A stretch of 64,000 bases of DNA from Streptomyces lanatus (GCF_014655715.1 NZ_BNBM01000004.1:567639-631638), one strand, 5' to 3'. Shown: positions 50,571 through 59,090, counted from the stretch's first letter. Notes: generated from the sequence alone by a model not told the origin. Translations and numbers: made by a program.

Positions 50571-50582
50571 TTGTCACATCAA
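50571..50582. promoter_or_regulatory. MarR-site variant TTGTCACATCAA (pirin/ahpD gap)
   Basis: One mismatch from the repeated 12-mer TTGACACATCAA. It sits in the divergent pirin/AhpD-like promoter, next to a TATAAT hexamer (50584-50589). Confidence 0.65.
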
Positions 50583-50662
50583 CTATAATGCCACGAGAGC
50601 AGGGCGACGGCTACAGCACCCACCCGAGGGGCGTTCGCCGATGGCACAGAAAGAGGCGCGAA

Positions 50663-51178
50663 GTGAGCGAGCAGACCAGCGGATCCGCCGCCCGGAGGAT
50701 CTTCATCGACAAGCAGAGCCCCGAGGCCTTCCGCGCCCTGGCGCAGACAGCGGAAGCGGTGCGTACTACGGCCGCCGAGGCGGGGCTCGACCACACCACG
50801 GTGGAGCTGATCAACCTCCGCGTCTCCCAGCTGAACGGCTGCGCCTACTGCCTCGACCTGCACACCAGGAAGGCCCTGCGCGCGGGCGAGACGCCACAGC
50901 GACTGGGCGTTCTGGCGGCCTGGCGGGATACCGACGTGTTCACTCCGGCGGAGCGCGCGGCGCTGAATCTGGCCGAGGCGACGAACGATCCGACTGACGC
51001 CGCCGCACAGACCTCCGCCTACCAGACCGCCCAGAAGATTCTCACCGAGGACCAGATCTCCGCCGCGATCTGGGTGGCGATCACCATCGGCGCGTTCAAC
51101 CGCGTATCGATCATGAGCAAGCACCCCGTACAGACGCCTCGCCAGGCACCGCCCGCGCCCGTCGCAGCACTTGATTGA
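50663..51178 (+). CDS. AhpD/carboxymuconolactone-decarboxylase-like protein
   Basis: 171-residue helical peroxidase-like protein. The redox pair C60-A-Y-C63 lies in NGCAYCLDLHTRKALRAGE, with the proton-relay His three residues past C63, as in AhpD. GTG at 50663 is picked because AAAGAGG is just upstream and the product starts at the family N-terminus. Cysteine-pair proteins of this type detoxify hydroperoxides or act on muconolactone-like substrates; the conserved CxxC favours the former. It is divergent from pirin and upstream of a DoxX-like gene. Confidence 0.87.
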   Translation: MSEQTSGSAARRIFIDKQSPEAFRALAQTAEAVRTTAAEAGLDHTTVELINLRVSQLNGCAYCLDLHTRKALRAGETPQRLGVLAAWRDTDVFTPAERAALNLAEATNDPTDAAAQTSAYQTAQKILTEDQISAAIWVAITIGAFNRVSIMSKHPVQTPRQAPPAPVAALD

Positions 51179-51210
51179 CGGGTCATCTAAATCTTCTCTA
51201 AGGTCCGATG

Positions 51211-51222
51211 TTGACACATCAA
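51211..51222. promoter_or_regulatory. MarR site TTGACACATCAA before doxX
   Basis: One of the four-plus shared 12-mers; it lies 54 bp before the DoxX-like start. A weaker form, TTGACGGGTCAT, occurs at 51175-51186. Confidence 0.75.
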
Positions 51223-51275
51223 CCAAGACTCTCGGCCCTCAGTGCCGACGCGGGCCGTTCGGAAGGAACCGATCC

Positions 51276-51647
51276 ATGTACATCACCGCCGCCGTTCTCA
51301 GCGTGCTCCTCGCCTTCGTCTCCGCGGGCGCGGGTGCCCCCAAGGCGCTGCTGAAGGGCGACGTCCCCGCCGCGCTGCAGGCGCACATGGGGCTGAGCGC
51401 GGGCTTCGTCCGCTTCATCGGGCTGGCCGAAGCCGCCGCCGCCGGCGGCCTGATCATCGGGCTCTTCTGGCAGCCGCTGGGCATCGCGGCCGCCATAGGC
51501 TTCACCGTCACCATGATCGGGGCGGTGGTCTTCCACCTCAAGGCCGGCGACTACGCGGACCCCGCCGCCCGGAAGAACGCCCTGAGCCCGGTCATCCTCA
51601 TGGCCCTGTCCGTGGCCACCGCGGTGACTCTGGGACTGGCCATGTGA
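51276..51647 (+). CDS. DoxX-like membrane protein
   Basis: 123-residue membrane protein with four helices, DoxX_2-like (FVSAGAGAPKALLKGDVPAALQAHMG, GFVRFIGLAEAAAAGGLIIGLF). ATG at 51276 follows GGAAGGAACC. DoxX proteins are linked to thiol-redox or quinone respiration. It is likely its own transcript under the MarR site at 51211. Confidence 0.82.
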   Translation: MYITAAVLSVLLAFVSAGAGAPKALLKGDVPAALQAHMGLSAGFVRFIGLAEAAAAGGLIIGLFWQPLGIAAAIGFTVTMIGAVVFHLKAGDYADPAARKNALSPVILMALSVATAVTLGLAM

Positions 51648-51712
51648 GTCCGCGCGAGTCCCGCCCAGGCCGGGGCGGTACACCCCGACAGGGTGTCACG
51701 GGTTCCCCGGGA

Positions 51713-52186
51713 TCAGGCCTGGTCCTCGTCCAACTTGCTGATGACACGCTCGGAGAGCTCGGCCAGCACCCGCAGTTCCGACGGCGTGACATGGTCCATG
51801 AACAGTTCGCGCACGGCCTCGACATGGCGCGGGGCGGCTGCTTCGATGGCGGCCCGCCCCGTGTCCGTGATCACCACGAACGCGCCTCGTCCGTCCTCGG
51901 GGCACTCCTCGCGCACCACCATGCCCCGGCCGGCCATCCGGGCGATGTGATGGGACATCCGGCTCTTCTCCCACTCCAGCGCCCGGGCCAGGTCCTGGTA
52001 CCGCTGCCGCCCGTCGGGCGTGTCCGTGAGATGGACCAGCACGGCGAAGTCCGCGGCGGACACGTTCGACTCCGACTGCAGCATGCGCCCCAGCCGCCCG
52101 CCGAGGCGCTCGTGCAGCCGGACGAAGCCGCGCCACGCGCGCTGCTCCTCCGCTGTCAGCCACCGCACTTTCTCTTGCTCTCCCAT
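51713..52186 (-). CDS. MarR-family regulator 1
   Basis: 157-residue winged-helix repressor. Dimer helices flank the DNA-binding domain (about 45-110: ADFAVLVHLTDTPDGRQRYQDLARALEWEKSRMSHHIARM), with wing CPEDGRGAFVVITD. No cysteine is in the sensing position of OhrR-type proteins apart from one in REECPEDGRG, so it may sense ligands or oxidise there. It shares the EWEKSRMSHH-type recognition helix with MarR 2, so both could bind the same sites. A degenerate site (TTGACAGTTCAC, 52206-52217) is just upstream, implying autoregulation. Confidence 0.87.
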   Translation of the reverse strand: MGEQEKVRWLTAEEQRAWRGFVRLHERLGGRLGRMLQSESNVSAADFAVLVHLTDTPDGRQRYQDLARALEWEKSRMSHHIARMAGRGMVVREECPEDGRGAFVVITDTGRAAIEAAAPRHVEAVRELFMDHVTPSELRVLAELSERVISKLDEDQA

Positions 52187-52205
52187 GGGGGAAGTGTAAA
52201 CGTAG

Positions 52206-52217
52206 TTGACAGTTCAC
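52206..52217. promoter_or_regulatory. Degenerate MarR site TTGACAGTTCAC
   Basis: Matches the TTGAYRYRTCAA form except at the right end. It is 20 bp before the MarR 1 start codon. Confidence 0.45.
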
Positions 52218-52318
52218 CAAACATCCTCAACGCCCCCGACAGCTCCGGAAACGCCGTCATCCCGGCGGGCCGGAGCGGCCTGCCGGGATGAAGGGTCGTG
52301 CGCGTCGGCGGCGTCGGG

Positions 52319-53269
52319 TCAGCCGACCTGGATGTTGGCGGCGTTCTCGGCCAGCCAGGTGTCGAAGCTCTTCAGCTCCGGGTGGATCTCCCGGATCCCG
52401 TCCAGGTCGCGGGCACCGGTGAACTCCTGGTCGAAGTCGCCGTAGTACTGGAACATGTTGGCGATCTCGTCACCCGCCGGCACGCCGAAGGAGCGGAAGG
52501 CGTCGTAGGGCACCGACTGGAAGCGCACCGGCTCGCCGAGGGCCGCACCGATCTTCTCCGCGTACTGGGCGCCGGTCAGATGGTCGCCCGCCAGGCCCAC
52601 GGTGTGACCGATGAACCGCTCGCCGTTCTTGAGGATGGCCAGGGCGGTGCGGCCGATGTCGTCCACGTCCACGCCGGACAGCAGCTTGCCGTCCTCGAAC
52701 GGCAGGGTGATCGTCAGGACACCGTCCTCCGCACGCTTGGGCCCCAACTGCGAAAGGAAGCCCTGGTAGAAGAAGGTCGTGTTCAGGAAGGTCGTCGGCA
52801 CCCCGGCCTGCCGGAACAGCTCGTTGGCCTCGCCCTTGGCGTCGAAGTGCGGCACGTTGTACTTCTCCTGGAGGACGGGCATCCGCTCGTCCTCCAGCGG
52901 CAGCAACTCCCGGGTGTCCTCCAGCGTCGACCACACCACATGCCGCAGCCCGGCGGCCTTGGCCGCCCGGACCAGGACCTCGACCTCCTCCGTCTCCTTG
53001 GCCGCCGAGCCGTGCGCCCAGAAGTTGGTGACCAGGAACGCGCCGTACGCGCCCTCGAACGCCTTGTGCACGGAGGGCTCGTCGTAGAAGTCCGCCCGTA
53101 CGACTTCGGCACCGAGCCCGGCCAGCTCCTTGGCGGCCGGAGAGTCGGGATTCCGGGTCAGCGCACGCACCGTGAAGCCCGAAGCCGGATCGGCCAGGAT
53201 CGCCCGTGCGGCGCCGCCACCCTGCGCACCCGTGGCTCCGGCTACCGCGATGACCTTCTTCTCACTCAT
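52319..53269 (-). CDS. NmrA-like NAD(P)-binding protein
   Basis: 316-residue Rossmann protein of the NmrA/HSCARG group, which sense or reduce with NADP(H). The N-terminus is AVAGATGAQGGGAARAIL. The Tyr-x3-Lys of active SDR enzymes is not present in the usual place. GVPTTFLNTTFFYQG and GLAGDHLTGAQYAEKIG are typical family blocks. ATG at 53269 follows a GGGGTAGC-like site. Two strong MarR sites lie upstream, 28 bp apart, so this is the most tightly controlled gene of the island. It may sense quinone load or reduce quinones. Confidence 0.87.
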   Translation of the reverse strand: MSEKKVIAVAGATGAQGGGAARAILADPASGFTVRALTRNPDSPAAKELAGLGAEVVRADFYDEPSVHKAFEGAYGAFLVTNFWAHGSAAKETEEVEVLVRAAKAAGLRHVVWSTLEDTRELLPLEDERMPVLQEKYNVPHFDAKGEANELFRQAGVPTTFLNTTFFYQGFLSQLGPKRAEDGVLTITLPFEDGKLLSGVDVDDIGRTALAILKNGERFIGHTVGLAGDHLTGAQYAEKIGAALGEPVRFQSVPYDAFRSFGVPAGDEIANMFQYYGDFDQEFTGARDLDGIREIHPELKSFDTWLAENAANIQVG

Positions 53270-53300
53270 GCCAGCTACCCCTGTTCCGGAGAGAAAGCGA

Positions 53301-53340
53301 TTGATACGTCAACCAAAGCAGGTCCAGGTTGATGCGTCAA
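53301..53340. promoter_or_regulatory. Two MarR sites 28 bp apart before nmrA-like gene
   Basis: TTGATACGTCAA at 53301-53312 and TTGATGCGTCAA at 53329-53340. Start-to-start spacing is 28 bp, identical to the pair at 53910/53938. Confidence 0.85.
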
Positions 53341-53417
53341 CTTTTTGGGGCGGATGCGGTCGACGCGCTCGGGGGGCGTGGGTGTCGTCGGGTCGCCCGC
53401 GCTCCGACTCCGGGCCC

Positions 53418-53891
53418 TCAGGCGCCACGCCCCGCCATCAGCCCGTTGCGCAGCGCGGACGTGATCCGCTCGGTCGCCGCGAGGTCGTCCTCGCTGAGCG
53501 GATGGACGAACAGCTCACGGATCGCCCGCAGATGCGGCCGGGACGCGTTGGCGAACGCCGCCGCGCCCTCGTCGGTGAGCACCACCTCGGCGCCCCGGCT
53601 GTCGACGGCGCACTCCTCGCGCCGGACGAGTCCGCGCCGCTCCATGCGCCGAACCTGGTGCGAGAGCCGGCTGCGCTCCCAGCCGATGCGGGCCGCCAGC
53701 TCCGAGGGACGCAGCCGGCGCCCCTCCGCCTCGCTCAGCGCGAGGAGCACTACATAGTCCCCGGGCGACAGGGACGACTCGGCCTGCAGGCGCGAGGCGA
53801 GCTCGGCCCGTAGCGCCTCCGTGGTCTCGATGAAATCCCGCCAGATACGCAGTTCCTCGCTGGTCGGAAATGCCTTTCGCCGCTCGGTCAT
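53418..53891 (-). CDS. MarR-family regulator 2
   Basis: 157-residue winged-helix protein, related to MarR 1. Its recognition helix is IGWERSRLSHQVRRMERRG (compare LEWEKSRMSHHIARMAGRG in MarR 1), and the wing contains REECAVDSRGAEVVLTD. ATG at 53891 is preferred over an upstream in-frame start, which lies in the operator. The two sites at 53910-53949 lie between this gene and the luciferase-like gene, so it controls itself and the rightward operon. A single Cys is in the wing (REECAVD). Confidence 0.88.
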   Translation of the reverse strand: MTERRKAFPTSEELRIWRDFIETTEALRAELASRLQAESSLSPGDYVVLLALSEAEGRRLRPSELAARIGWERSRLSHQVRRMERRGLVRREECAVDSRGAEVVLTDEGAAAFANASRPHLRAIRELFVHPLSEDDLAATERITSALRNGLMAGRGA

Positions 53892-53909
53892 GGCCCCACT
53901 CCTCCATGG

Positions 53910-53949
53910 TTGACACATCAAGTATGTTCGGTAATGATTGACGCGTCAA
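53910..53949. promoter_or_regulatory. Two MarR sites 28 bp apart before the LLM operon
   Basis: TTGACACATCAA (53910-53921) and the perfect palindrome TTGACGCGTCAA (53938-53949), between divergent MarR 2 and the luciferase-like operon. Confidence 0.87.
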
Positions 53950-54003
53950 CAAGTCGCCGACGTGAGCGTCCGGCGTTTGGTGAACGCAGCCAGGAGGAGC
54001 CCC

Positions 54004-55058
54004 ATGACGGCCACAGAGTTCGGGTTGGAGTTCGGGCTCAACTCGTTCGGCGAGGTCGCGACCGACGGCGGCCGCACCCTGAGTGACGCCGAGACGGTGC
54101 GCCTCCTGATCGAGGAGGCGCGGCTCGCCGAGTCCGTCGGGATCGACGTGTTCAGCGTCGGCGAGCACTACCGCGCGGGCCACAACGACAGCGCCACTCC
54201 CGTCCTGCTCGCGGCGATCGCCACGGCGACGGAGCGCATCCGACTCGGCACCGCGGTGACCGTGCTGAGCACGAATGACCCGTACGGCTGAACCACGAGT
54301 TCTCGACCCTGGACGCCGTCTCGAACGGCCGGGCCCAGCTCGTCCTGGGGCGGGCGTCGGCCACCGATTCGTTCCCGCTGTTCGGCTACGACCTCGCCCA
54401 GTACGAGGACCTGTTCGAGGAGAAGCTCGACCTGTTCATGCGCCTCCAGCGCGAGGAGCGGGTGACCTGGTCCGGGAAGTTCCGGCCGCCGCTCGTCGAG
54501 CAGCGGCTGCATCCGCGGATGCCGTCCGGTGGCATCCCCACCTGGATCGGCGTGGGCGGCACCCCGAACTCCGTGGTCCGCGCGGCCCGTTACGGCCTGC
54601 CGCTCATGCTGGCCATCATCGGCGGGCGCCCCCAGCGCTTCGCCGGCCACGTCGAGCTGTACCTGCGGTCCCTGGAACAGTTCGGGCACCCCGGGCAGCC
54701 GGTCGCACAGCACTCGCTGGGGCTGATCGCGGACACCGACGAGGAGGCGGTCGAGACCTGGTGGACGTACTGGAAGCCGCTCGTGGCCGCCCTGGCCGAG
54801 GAGCGCGGCTTCTACAGGCCGACGCGGGAGCGCTACCTCGCGGAGGTCGACACGGGCGCGCTGTTCGTCGGCTCCCCCGAGACCGTCGCGCGCAAGATCG
54901 CCACGATGGCCCGGGACCTGCGGCTCAGCCGCTTCGATCTCAAGTACGACCTCATCGATCTCCCCCGCGAGGCCCGCGCCCGCTCGATCGAGCTGCTGGG
55001 CCGCGAAGTCGCCCCGCGGGTCAAGGAACTGCTCACGAAGGAGCCCACCCATGTCTGA
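54004..55058 (+). pseudogene. Luciferase-like (LLM) oxidoreductase, frameshifted
   Basis: A flavin/F420-dependent monooxygenase-like gene with good ATG and ribosome-binding site (GGAGGAG), broken near residue 95. The 5' part ends at the TGA at 54289-54291, directly after NDPYG. The frame one base back continues without a break as NHEFSTLDAVSNGRAQLVLGRASATDSF and so on to the stop at 55056. Comparing with the paralogue next door ([23 protein letters not shown]) shows that a single base is missing near 54286. Otherwise the product is like its neighbour. It may be a true recent pseudogene, a sequencing error or, less likely, a programmed shift. The 3' end overlaps the next start. Confidence 0.87.
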
Positions 55059-56082
55059 TCTCGTCTTCGGTCTGGACACGTTCGGCGATGTCCCTCAGGA
55101 CGACTCGGGGAACCCGGTGTCCGACGCACAGGCCATCCGTCAGGTGGTCGAGGAGGCCGTCCTCGCGGAGCAGGTCGGCGTCGACATCATCGCCCTCGGT
55201 GAACACCACCGCCCGGAGTTCGCGATCTCCTCCCCCGAGACCGTCCTGGCGGGCATCGCCACGCGCACCGACCGCATCCGTCTGGGCTCCGGCGTGACCG
55301 TGCTGAGCTCCGACGACCCGGTCCGCGTCTTCCAGCGGTTCTCGACGGTCGACGCGCTCTCGAACGGCCGGGCCGAGGTCATCCTCGGACGCGGCTCCTT
55401 CACCGAGTCGTTCCCGCTCTTCGGGTACGACCTCGCCGATTACGACGTGCTGTTCGAGGAGAAGATCGAGCTGTTCGCCGAACTCCTCAAGGAGAAGCCC
55501 GTCACCTGGAGCGGCACCAAGCGGGCCCCGCTGGAGGACGCCGACGTCTTCCCCAAGACGGAGTCCGGGCACCTGAACACCTGGGTCGGAGTGGGCGGTT
55601 CGCCGCAGTCGGTCGTCCGTACCGCGCGCTACGGCTTCCCGCTGATGATCGCCATCATCGGCGGCAGTCCGGAGCGCTTCGCGCCGTACATCGACCTCTA
55701 CCAGCGGGCCACCGACAAGTTCGGCACGACCGCCCACCCGGTCGGCATGCACTCCCCCGGCTTCATCGCCGACACCGACGAGGAGGCCAGGGAGCTGCAC
55801 TGGCCGCACTACAAGGTCATCCGGGACCGGATCGGCGCCCTGCGCGGCTGGCCGCCGGTCCGCAAGGAGGAGTACGAGGCCGAGATCGCGCACGGCTCCC
55901 TCTACATCGGCTCGCCCGAGACGGTCGCCCGCAAGATGGCGGCCACCCTCAAGACGCTCGACGTGGGCCGGTTCGACCTCGTCTACACCACGGGCTCCCA
56001 GCCGGCCAGTGCCCGCCTGCGCACGGTCGAGCTGTACGGCACCAAGGTCATCCCGATGGTCCGCGACCTCCTCGCGAGCTGA
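55051..56082 (+). CDS. LLM-class flavin/F420-dependent oxidoreductase
   Basis: Intact luciferase-like monooxygenase of 343 residues, TIM-barrel. Blocks: [73 protein letters not shown] and the C-terminal [13 protein letters not shown]. Cofactor (FMN or F420) cannot be decided here; the F420-reductase-like gene downstream favours F420 or a shared redox source. It overlaps the end of the frameshifted paralogue by 8 bp, so the three rightward genes form one operon under the MarR pair at 53910. Confidence 0.9.
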   Translation: MSDLVFGLDTFGDVPQDDSGNPVSDAQAIRQVVEEAVLAEQVGVDIIALGEHHRPEFAISSPETVLAGIATRTDRIRLGSGVTVLSSDDPVRVFQRFSTVDALSNGRAEVILGRGSFTESFPLFGYDLADYDVLFEEKIELFAELLKEKPVTWSGTKRAPLEDADVFPKTESGHLNTWVGVGGSPQSVVRTARYGFPLMIAIIGGSPERFAPYIDLYQRATDKFGTTAHPVGMHSPGFIADTDEEARELHWPHYKVIRDRIGALRGWPPVRKEEYEAEIAHGSLYIGSPETVARKMAATLKTLDVGRFDLVYTTGSQPASARLRTVELYGTKVIPMVRDLLAS

Positions 56083-56104
56083 CACCGTGAACGGAGAAGA
56101 CGAC

Positions 56105-56818
56105 ATGGACACCAACGCCGTACGCACCGTCGGCATCCTGGGCGCGGGAAAGGTCGGCACCGTGCTGGCACGCCTGGCGGTGGCCGCCGGCTACCGGGTG
56201 CTGATCGCCGGGTCAGGAGACCCCGGCAGGATCGCCCTCACCGTCGAAGTCCTCACGCCCGGCGCGCAACCGGTCACCGCGGCCGAAGCCGTGTCGCAGG
56301 CGGACGTCGTCGTCCTGGCGCTCCCGCTCGGCAAGTACCGCAGCGTCCCCGCCGAAGCGCTGCGCGGCAAGCTCGTCATCGACGCCATGAACTACTGGTG
56401 GGAGGTCGACGGCATCCGCGAGGACCTCACGGACCCGCTGACCTCGTCGAGCGAGATCGTGCAGGCTTATCTGTCCGGTTCGCGAGTGGTCAAGGCCTTC
56501 AATCACATGGGCTACCACGATCTCGAGGACGGGGCTCAGCCCGTGGGGACGCCGGGCCGCAAGGCGATCGCGATCGCCGGTGACGCCCCGGACGACCTCG
56601 CCACGGTGGCACGTCTGGTCAACGCGGTCGGATTCGATCCCGTCATGGCGGGCCCCCTCGCCGAAGGCATACGGCTCGAACCCGGCACCGAGCCCTTCGG
56701 TGCCAACGTCGGCGCCGGAGAGCTGCGCGCCATGCTCCTGCGCTTCCCGGAGTCGGAGCGCGGGCGGGCCGTGAACGGCGCTCGGGACGCCGTCCGGGCG
56801 ACGGAAAACGCGGCCTGA
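56105..56818 (+). CDS. F420-reductase-like NADP(H)-binding protein
   Basis: 237-residue Rossmann protein like NADPH:F420 oxidoreductase (Fno). It starts [37 protein letters not shown] (NADP-binding) and has [13 protein letters not shown] and [15 protein letters not shown] blocks. ATG at 56105 has the GGAGAAG site upstream. Supplying or consuming reduced F420 beside two LLM oxidoreductases makes mechanistic sense, but the F420 role is inferred. 22 bp behind the LLM gene, so cotranscribed. Confidence 0.87.
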   Translation: MDTNAVRTVGILGAGKVGTVLARLAVAAGYRVLIAGSGDPGRIALTVEVLTPGAQPVTAAEAVSQADVVVLALPLGKYRSVPAEALRGKLVIDAMNYWWEVDGIREDLTDPLTSSSEIVQAYLSGSRVVKAFNHMGYHDLEDGAQPVGTPGRKAIAIAGDAPDDLATVARLVNAVGFDPVMAGPLAEGIRLEPGTEPFGANVGAGELRAMLLRFPESERGRAVNGARDAVRATENAA

Positions 56819-56830
56819 CCCCAGCGCCGG

Positions 56831-56842
56831 TTGACGCGTCAT
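56831..56842. promoter_or_regulatory. Orphan MarR site TTGACGCGTCAT
   Basis: One mismatch from the perfect 12-mer. It lies after the last island gene, facing only a gene remnant, so it may once have controlled the lost membrane gene. Confidence 0.6.
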
Positions 56843-56886
56843 GTTCGTGGCCTGGGGCCGCTTCGGAGTACGTCGTCCCCCGCCCG

Positions 56887-57000
56887 TTACTTAGGGGCCT
56901 TGGCGACCGCGTACATGCCGAAGACGGCCACGCCGCGGGCCAGGTCCAGCCCGATCAGCCGGCCCACTCCTGGCTCACCCGTCGACGGGTCGCTTGGCCC
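56887..57000 (-). pseudogene. Remnant of a DUF418-like membrane protein N-terminus
   Basis: Minus-strand reading gives GRLIGLDLARGVAVFGMYA then VAKAPK and a stop, after PSTGEPGV. This aligns with GRLVGVDLARALAVFGMYV near the N-terminus of the intact membrane protein at 59666. Only the first 37 or so codons survive, so it is the 5' stub of a related gene. Confidence 0.72.
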
Positions 57001-57162
57001 ACGTGCTGAGGAACGGCAGGCGGCTGTGCTGACCCTGCCGACTGGTGGGTGCTACCCCGCCGTGTGGCTGGAGCTTCCGCTCGTCGGGCCGCCGGTGCTC
57101 CGCAGGGCTTTAGGGTCGAGGCGGCATGGGCCGGGCGGCATGAACGAAGGTGGGCGGAGCGC

Positions 57163-57834
57163 GTGATCCGGGTAGTGGTGGTGGACGACGAGGCACTGGT
57201 CCGCTCGGGCTTCGAACTCATTCTGGGCGCCTCGCAGGACATCGTGGTCGTCGCGACAGCGAGCGGCGGTGACGCCGTCGACACCGTCCGCCGGGAGCGG
57301 CCCGACGTGGTGCTGCTGGACATCCGGATGCCGGACGTCGACGGACTCACCGTTCTGCGCGAGCTGCGAACGATGCCCAACCCTCCGGTGGTGGCGATGC
57401 TGACGACATTCGACGCCGACGAGTACATCCTGACCACGCTGCACTCCGGCGCGGCCGGTTTCCTGCTCAAGGACACCGAACCCGAGCAACTCGCCCACCT
57501 GGTACGCACCCTGGCCGCGGGCGGCGTGGTGCTGTCCCCCAAGGCGTCCCGGACCCTGCTGCACAGCCACCCCGGCGTCGAGGCGGCCGTCGACGAGGAG
57601 GCGGCCCGCGTCCTGCTGCTGACCGCCCGCGAGCGTGACGTGCTCGTTCTGGTGGCGGAGGGCCTGTCGAACGCCGACATCGGTGCGCGCATCCACCTGG
57701 GTGTCGGCACGGTCAAGGACCACGTCAGCGCGATCCTCACGAAACTTCGGGTCACCAGCCGGGTGCAGGCCGCGCTCTTGGCGCAGCGGGCGGGTCTGCT
57801 CGACGAGCACCCGCGGTCGAAGGCCGGTCGATGA
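57163..57834 (+). CDS. NarL/LuxR-type response regulator
   Basis: 223-residue two-component regulator. Receiver domain: VVVVDDEALVRSGFELIL, phospho-acceptor D53 in VVLLDIRMPDVDG, with K near residue 105 in GFLLKDTEPEQL. The LuxR-type helix-turn-helix is LTARERDVLVLVAEGLSNADIGARIHLGVGTVKDHV. GTG at 57163 follows GGCGGAG. It overlaps the sensor kinase gene by 4 bp, the usual pair order in Streptomyces. No obvious target gene is beside it. Confidence 0.92.
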   Translation: MIRVVVVDDEALVRSGFELILGASQDIVVVATASGGDAVDTVRRERPDVVLLDIRMPDVDGLTVLRELRTMPNPPVVAMLTTFDADEYILTTLHSGAAGFLLKDTEPEQLAHLVRTLAAGGVVLSPKASRTLLHSHPGVEAAVDEEAARVLLLTARERDVLVLVAEGLSNADIGARIHLGVGTVKDHVSAILTKLRVTSRVQAALLAQRAGLLDEHPRSKAGR

Positions 57835-58949
57835 ATCGCCTCCGCGCCCTGTGGGAGCGTGTGCCCGCTCCGGTCGTCGACCTCGTCCTGGTGATGGCGG
57901 CAGCCGTGGACGTGTGGCTGAACCTGTGGGACGACACGCGCCTCGGTGTCGCGCTGGCCACGCTCGGCTGCACGGCGTTGGCCTTCCGGCGCCGCTTCCC
58001 GCTCGGCGTGTTCCTGCTCACCCTGCCCATCGCGCTGACGCAGCCCGTCGCCGTCGCTCCGCTCGCGGCGCTGTTCACGCTGGCCGAACGCTCCCGCAAT
58101 CGCCGGCTCCTCGCGGTGTGTGTGGCACTGACCGCCGTCGCCAACAGCACTCCGTGGCCCCTGGCCGGCCTCAACGAGGTCGGCCGGACCATGACGCTGG
58201 TCACCTTCGTGTACGGCCTGGCGACCGCCGCCGCACCGGTCCTCATCGCACAACTCCTCCAGACGCGTCGGGACTTGGCGCGACAGCTGGTCGAGATCGA
58301 GGAGGCCAGGGAACACGAACGCGCACTGCACGCCCAGGCCGTACTCGCCCGCGAGCGCGCCCAACTGGCCCGCGAGATGCACGACGTGGTCTCCCACCAG
58401 GTCAGCCTGATCGCCGTACGGGCCGGGGCACTCCAGGTCGCCACCAAGGACGCGGACGCCAAGGAGGCTGCCCGCACGATCCGTTCGCTGAGCGTGACCA
58501 CGCTCGACGAACTACGCACCATGGTCACACTGCTGCGCGCCTCCGGCGGCCACGCCACCGAGCTGACTCCTCAGCCCACCCTGGCCGACCTGCGCAAACT
58601 GGTGGAATCAAGCGGCACTCACGTGGAGTTGTCGGGTGAACTGCCGCCCGGCGTGGGCACACCGGCCCAACGGGCCCTCTACCGTACGGTCCAGGAGGCG
58701 CTGACCAACGTCCGCAAGCACGCCCCCGGCGCCCCCGCTTGCGTCGAGCTGTGGCAGGACGGCGACGGCATCGGAGTGACCGTCACCAACACCCCTCCCA
58801 CACGTCCCTCCCTCTCCCTCCCCGGTTCGCAGCAGGGCTTGGTCGGTCTGCGGGAACGGGCCGAGATCCTGCACGGCACCCTGGAGGCGGGCCCTACGGC
58901 GGAGGGCGGCTACCAGGTGCGGCTGCGGATTCCCCTCAGCTCGGACTGA
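57831..58949 (+). CDS. HisKA_3 sensor histidine kinase
   Basis: 372-residue membrane kinase. Residues about 15-145 hold four or five hydrophobic helices with no large external sensor domain, so it may sense the membrane itself. HisKA_3 box: LAREMHDVVSHQVSLIAV with H184 as phosphorylation site. The HATPase_c domain follows: TVQEALTNVRKHAPG, then VTNTPP and QGLVGLRERAEIL. The start overlaps the response-regulator stop. The membrane-only sensor type is common in envelope-stress kinases. Confidence 0.92.
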   Translation: MNRLRALWERVPAPVVDLVLVMAAAVDVWLNLWDDTRLGVALATLGCTALAFRRRFPLGVFLLTLPIALTQPVAVAPLAALFTLAERSRNRRLLAVCVALTAVANSTPWPLAGLNEVGRTMTLVTFVYGLATAAAPVLIAQLLQTRRDLARQLVEIEEAREHERALHAQAVLARERAQLAREMHDVVSHQVSLIAVRAGALQVATKDADAKEAARTIRSLSVTTLDELRTMVTLLRASGGHATELTPQPTLADLRKLVESSGTHVELSGELPPGVGTPAQRALYRTVQEALTNVRKHAPGAPACVELWQDGDGIGVTVTNTPPTRPSLSLPGSQQGLVGLRERAEILHGTLEAGPTAEGGYQVRLRIPLSSD

Positions 58950-58973
58950 CCGACCCCTCATGTTGTTGCCGCG

Positions 58974-59090
58974 TCACTTCAGCTCGTCCCATGTCTTGGT
59001 GGCCAGCGGCTGCAGCAGTCCCCCGGCCGCCCCGACCAGGGCGCACAGCAGGCCGAGGGCGACGGCCCATCGGTGCGGCCGGACATAGGC
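58974..59090 (-). pseudogene. Remnant of an ABC exporter N-terminus
   Basis: Minus strand reads AYVRPHRWAVALGLLCALVG, AAGGLLQPLATKTWDELK and a stop, with a stop directly upstream. This is like the first transmembrane helix of fused ABC exporters (RPHRWALALGL...GLAQPLATK type). Nothing more of the gene remains, and there is no start codon. Confidence 0.65.

Larger units (their letters stand above)
56819..57162. other. Intergenic stretch with operator and gene remnant
   Basis: Contains an orphan MarR site, TTGACGCGTCAT, at 56831-56842, a decayed membrane-protein N-terminus on the minus strand (56887-57000), and the short lead into the response-regulator gene. Apart from these I see nothing. 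Confidence 0.55.
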
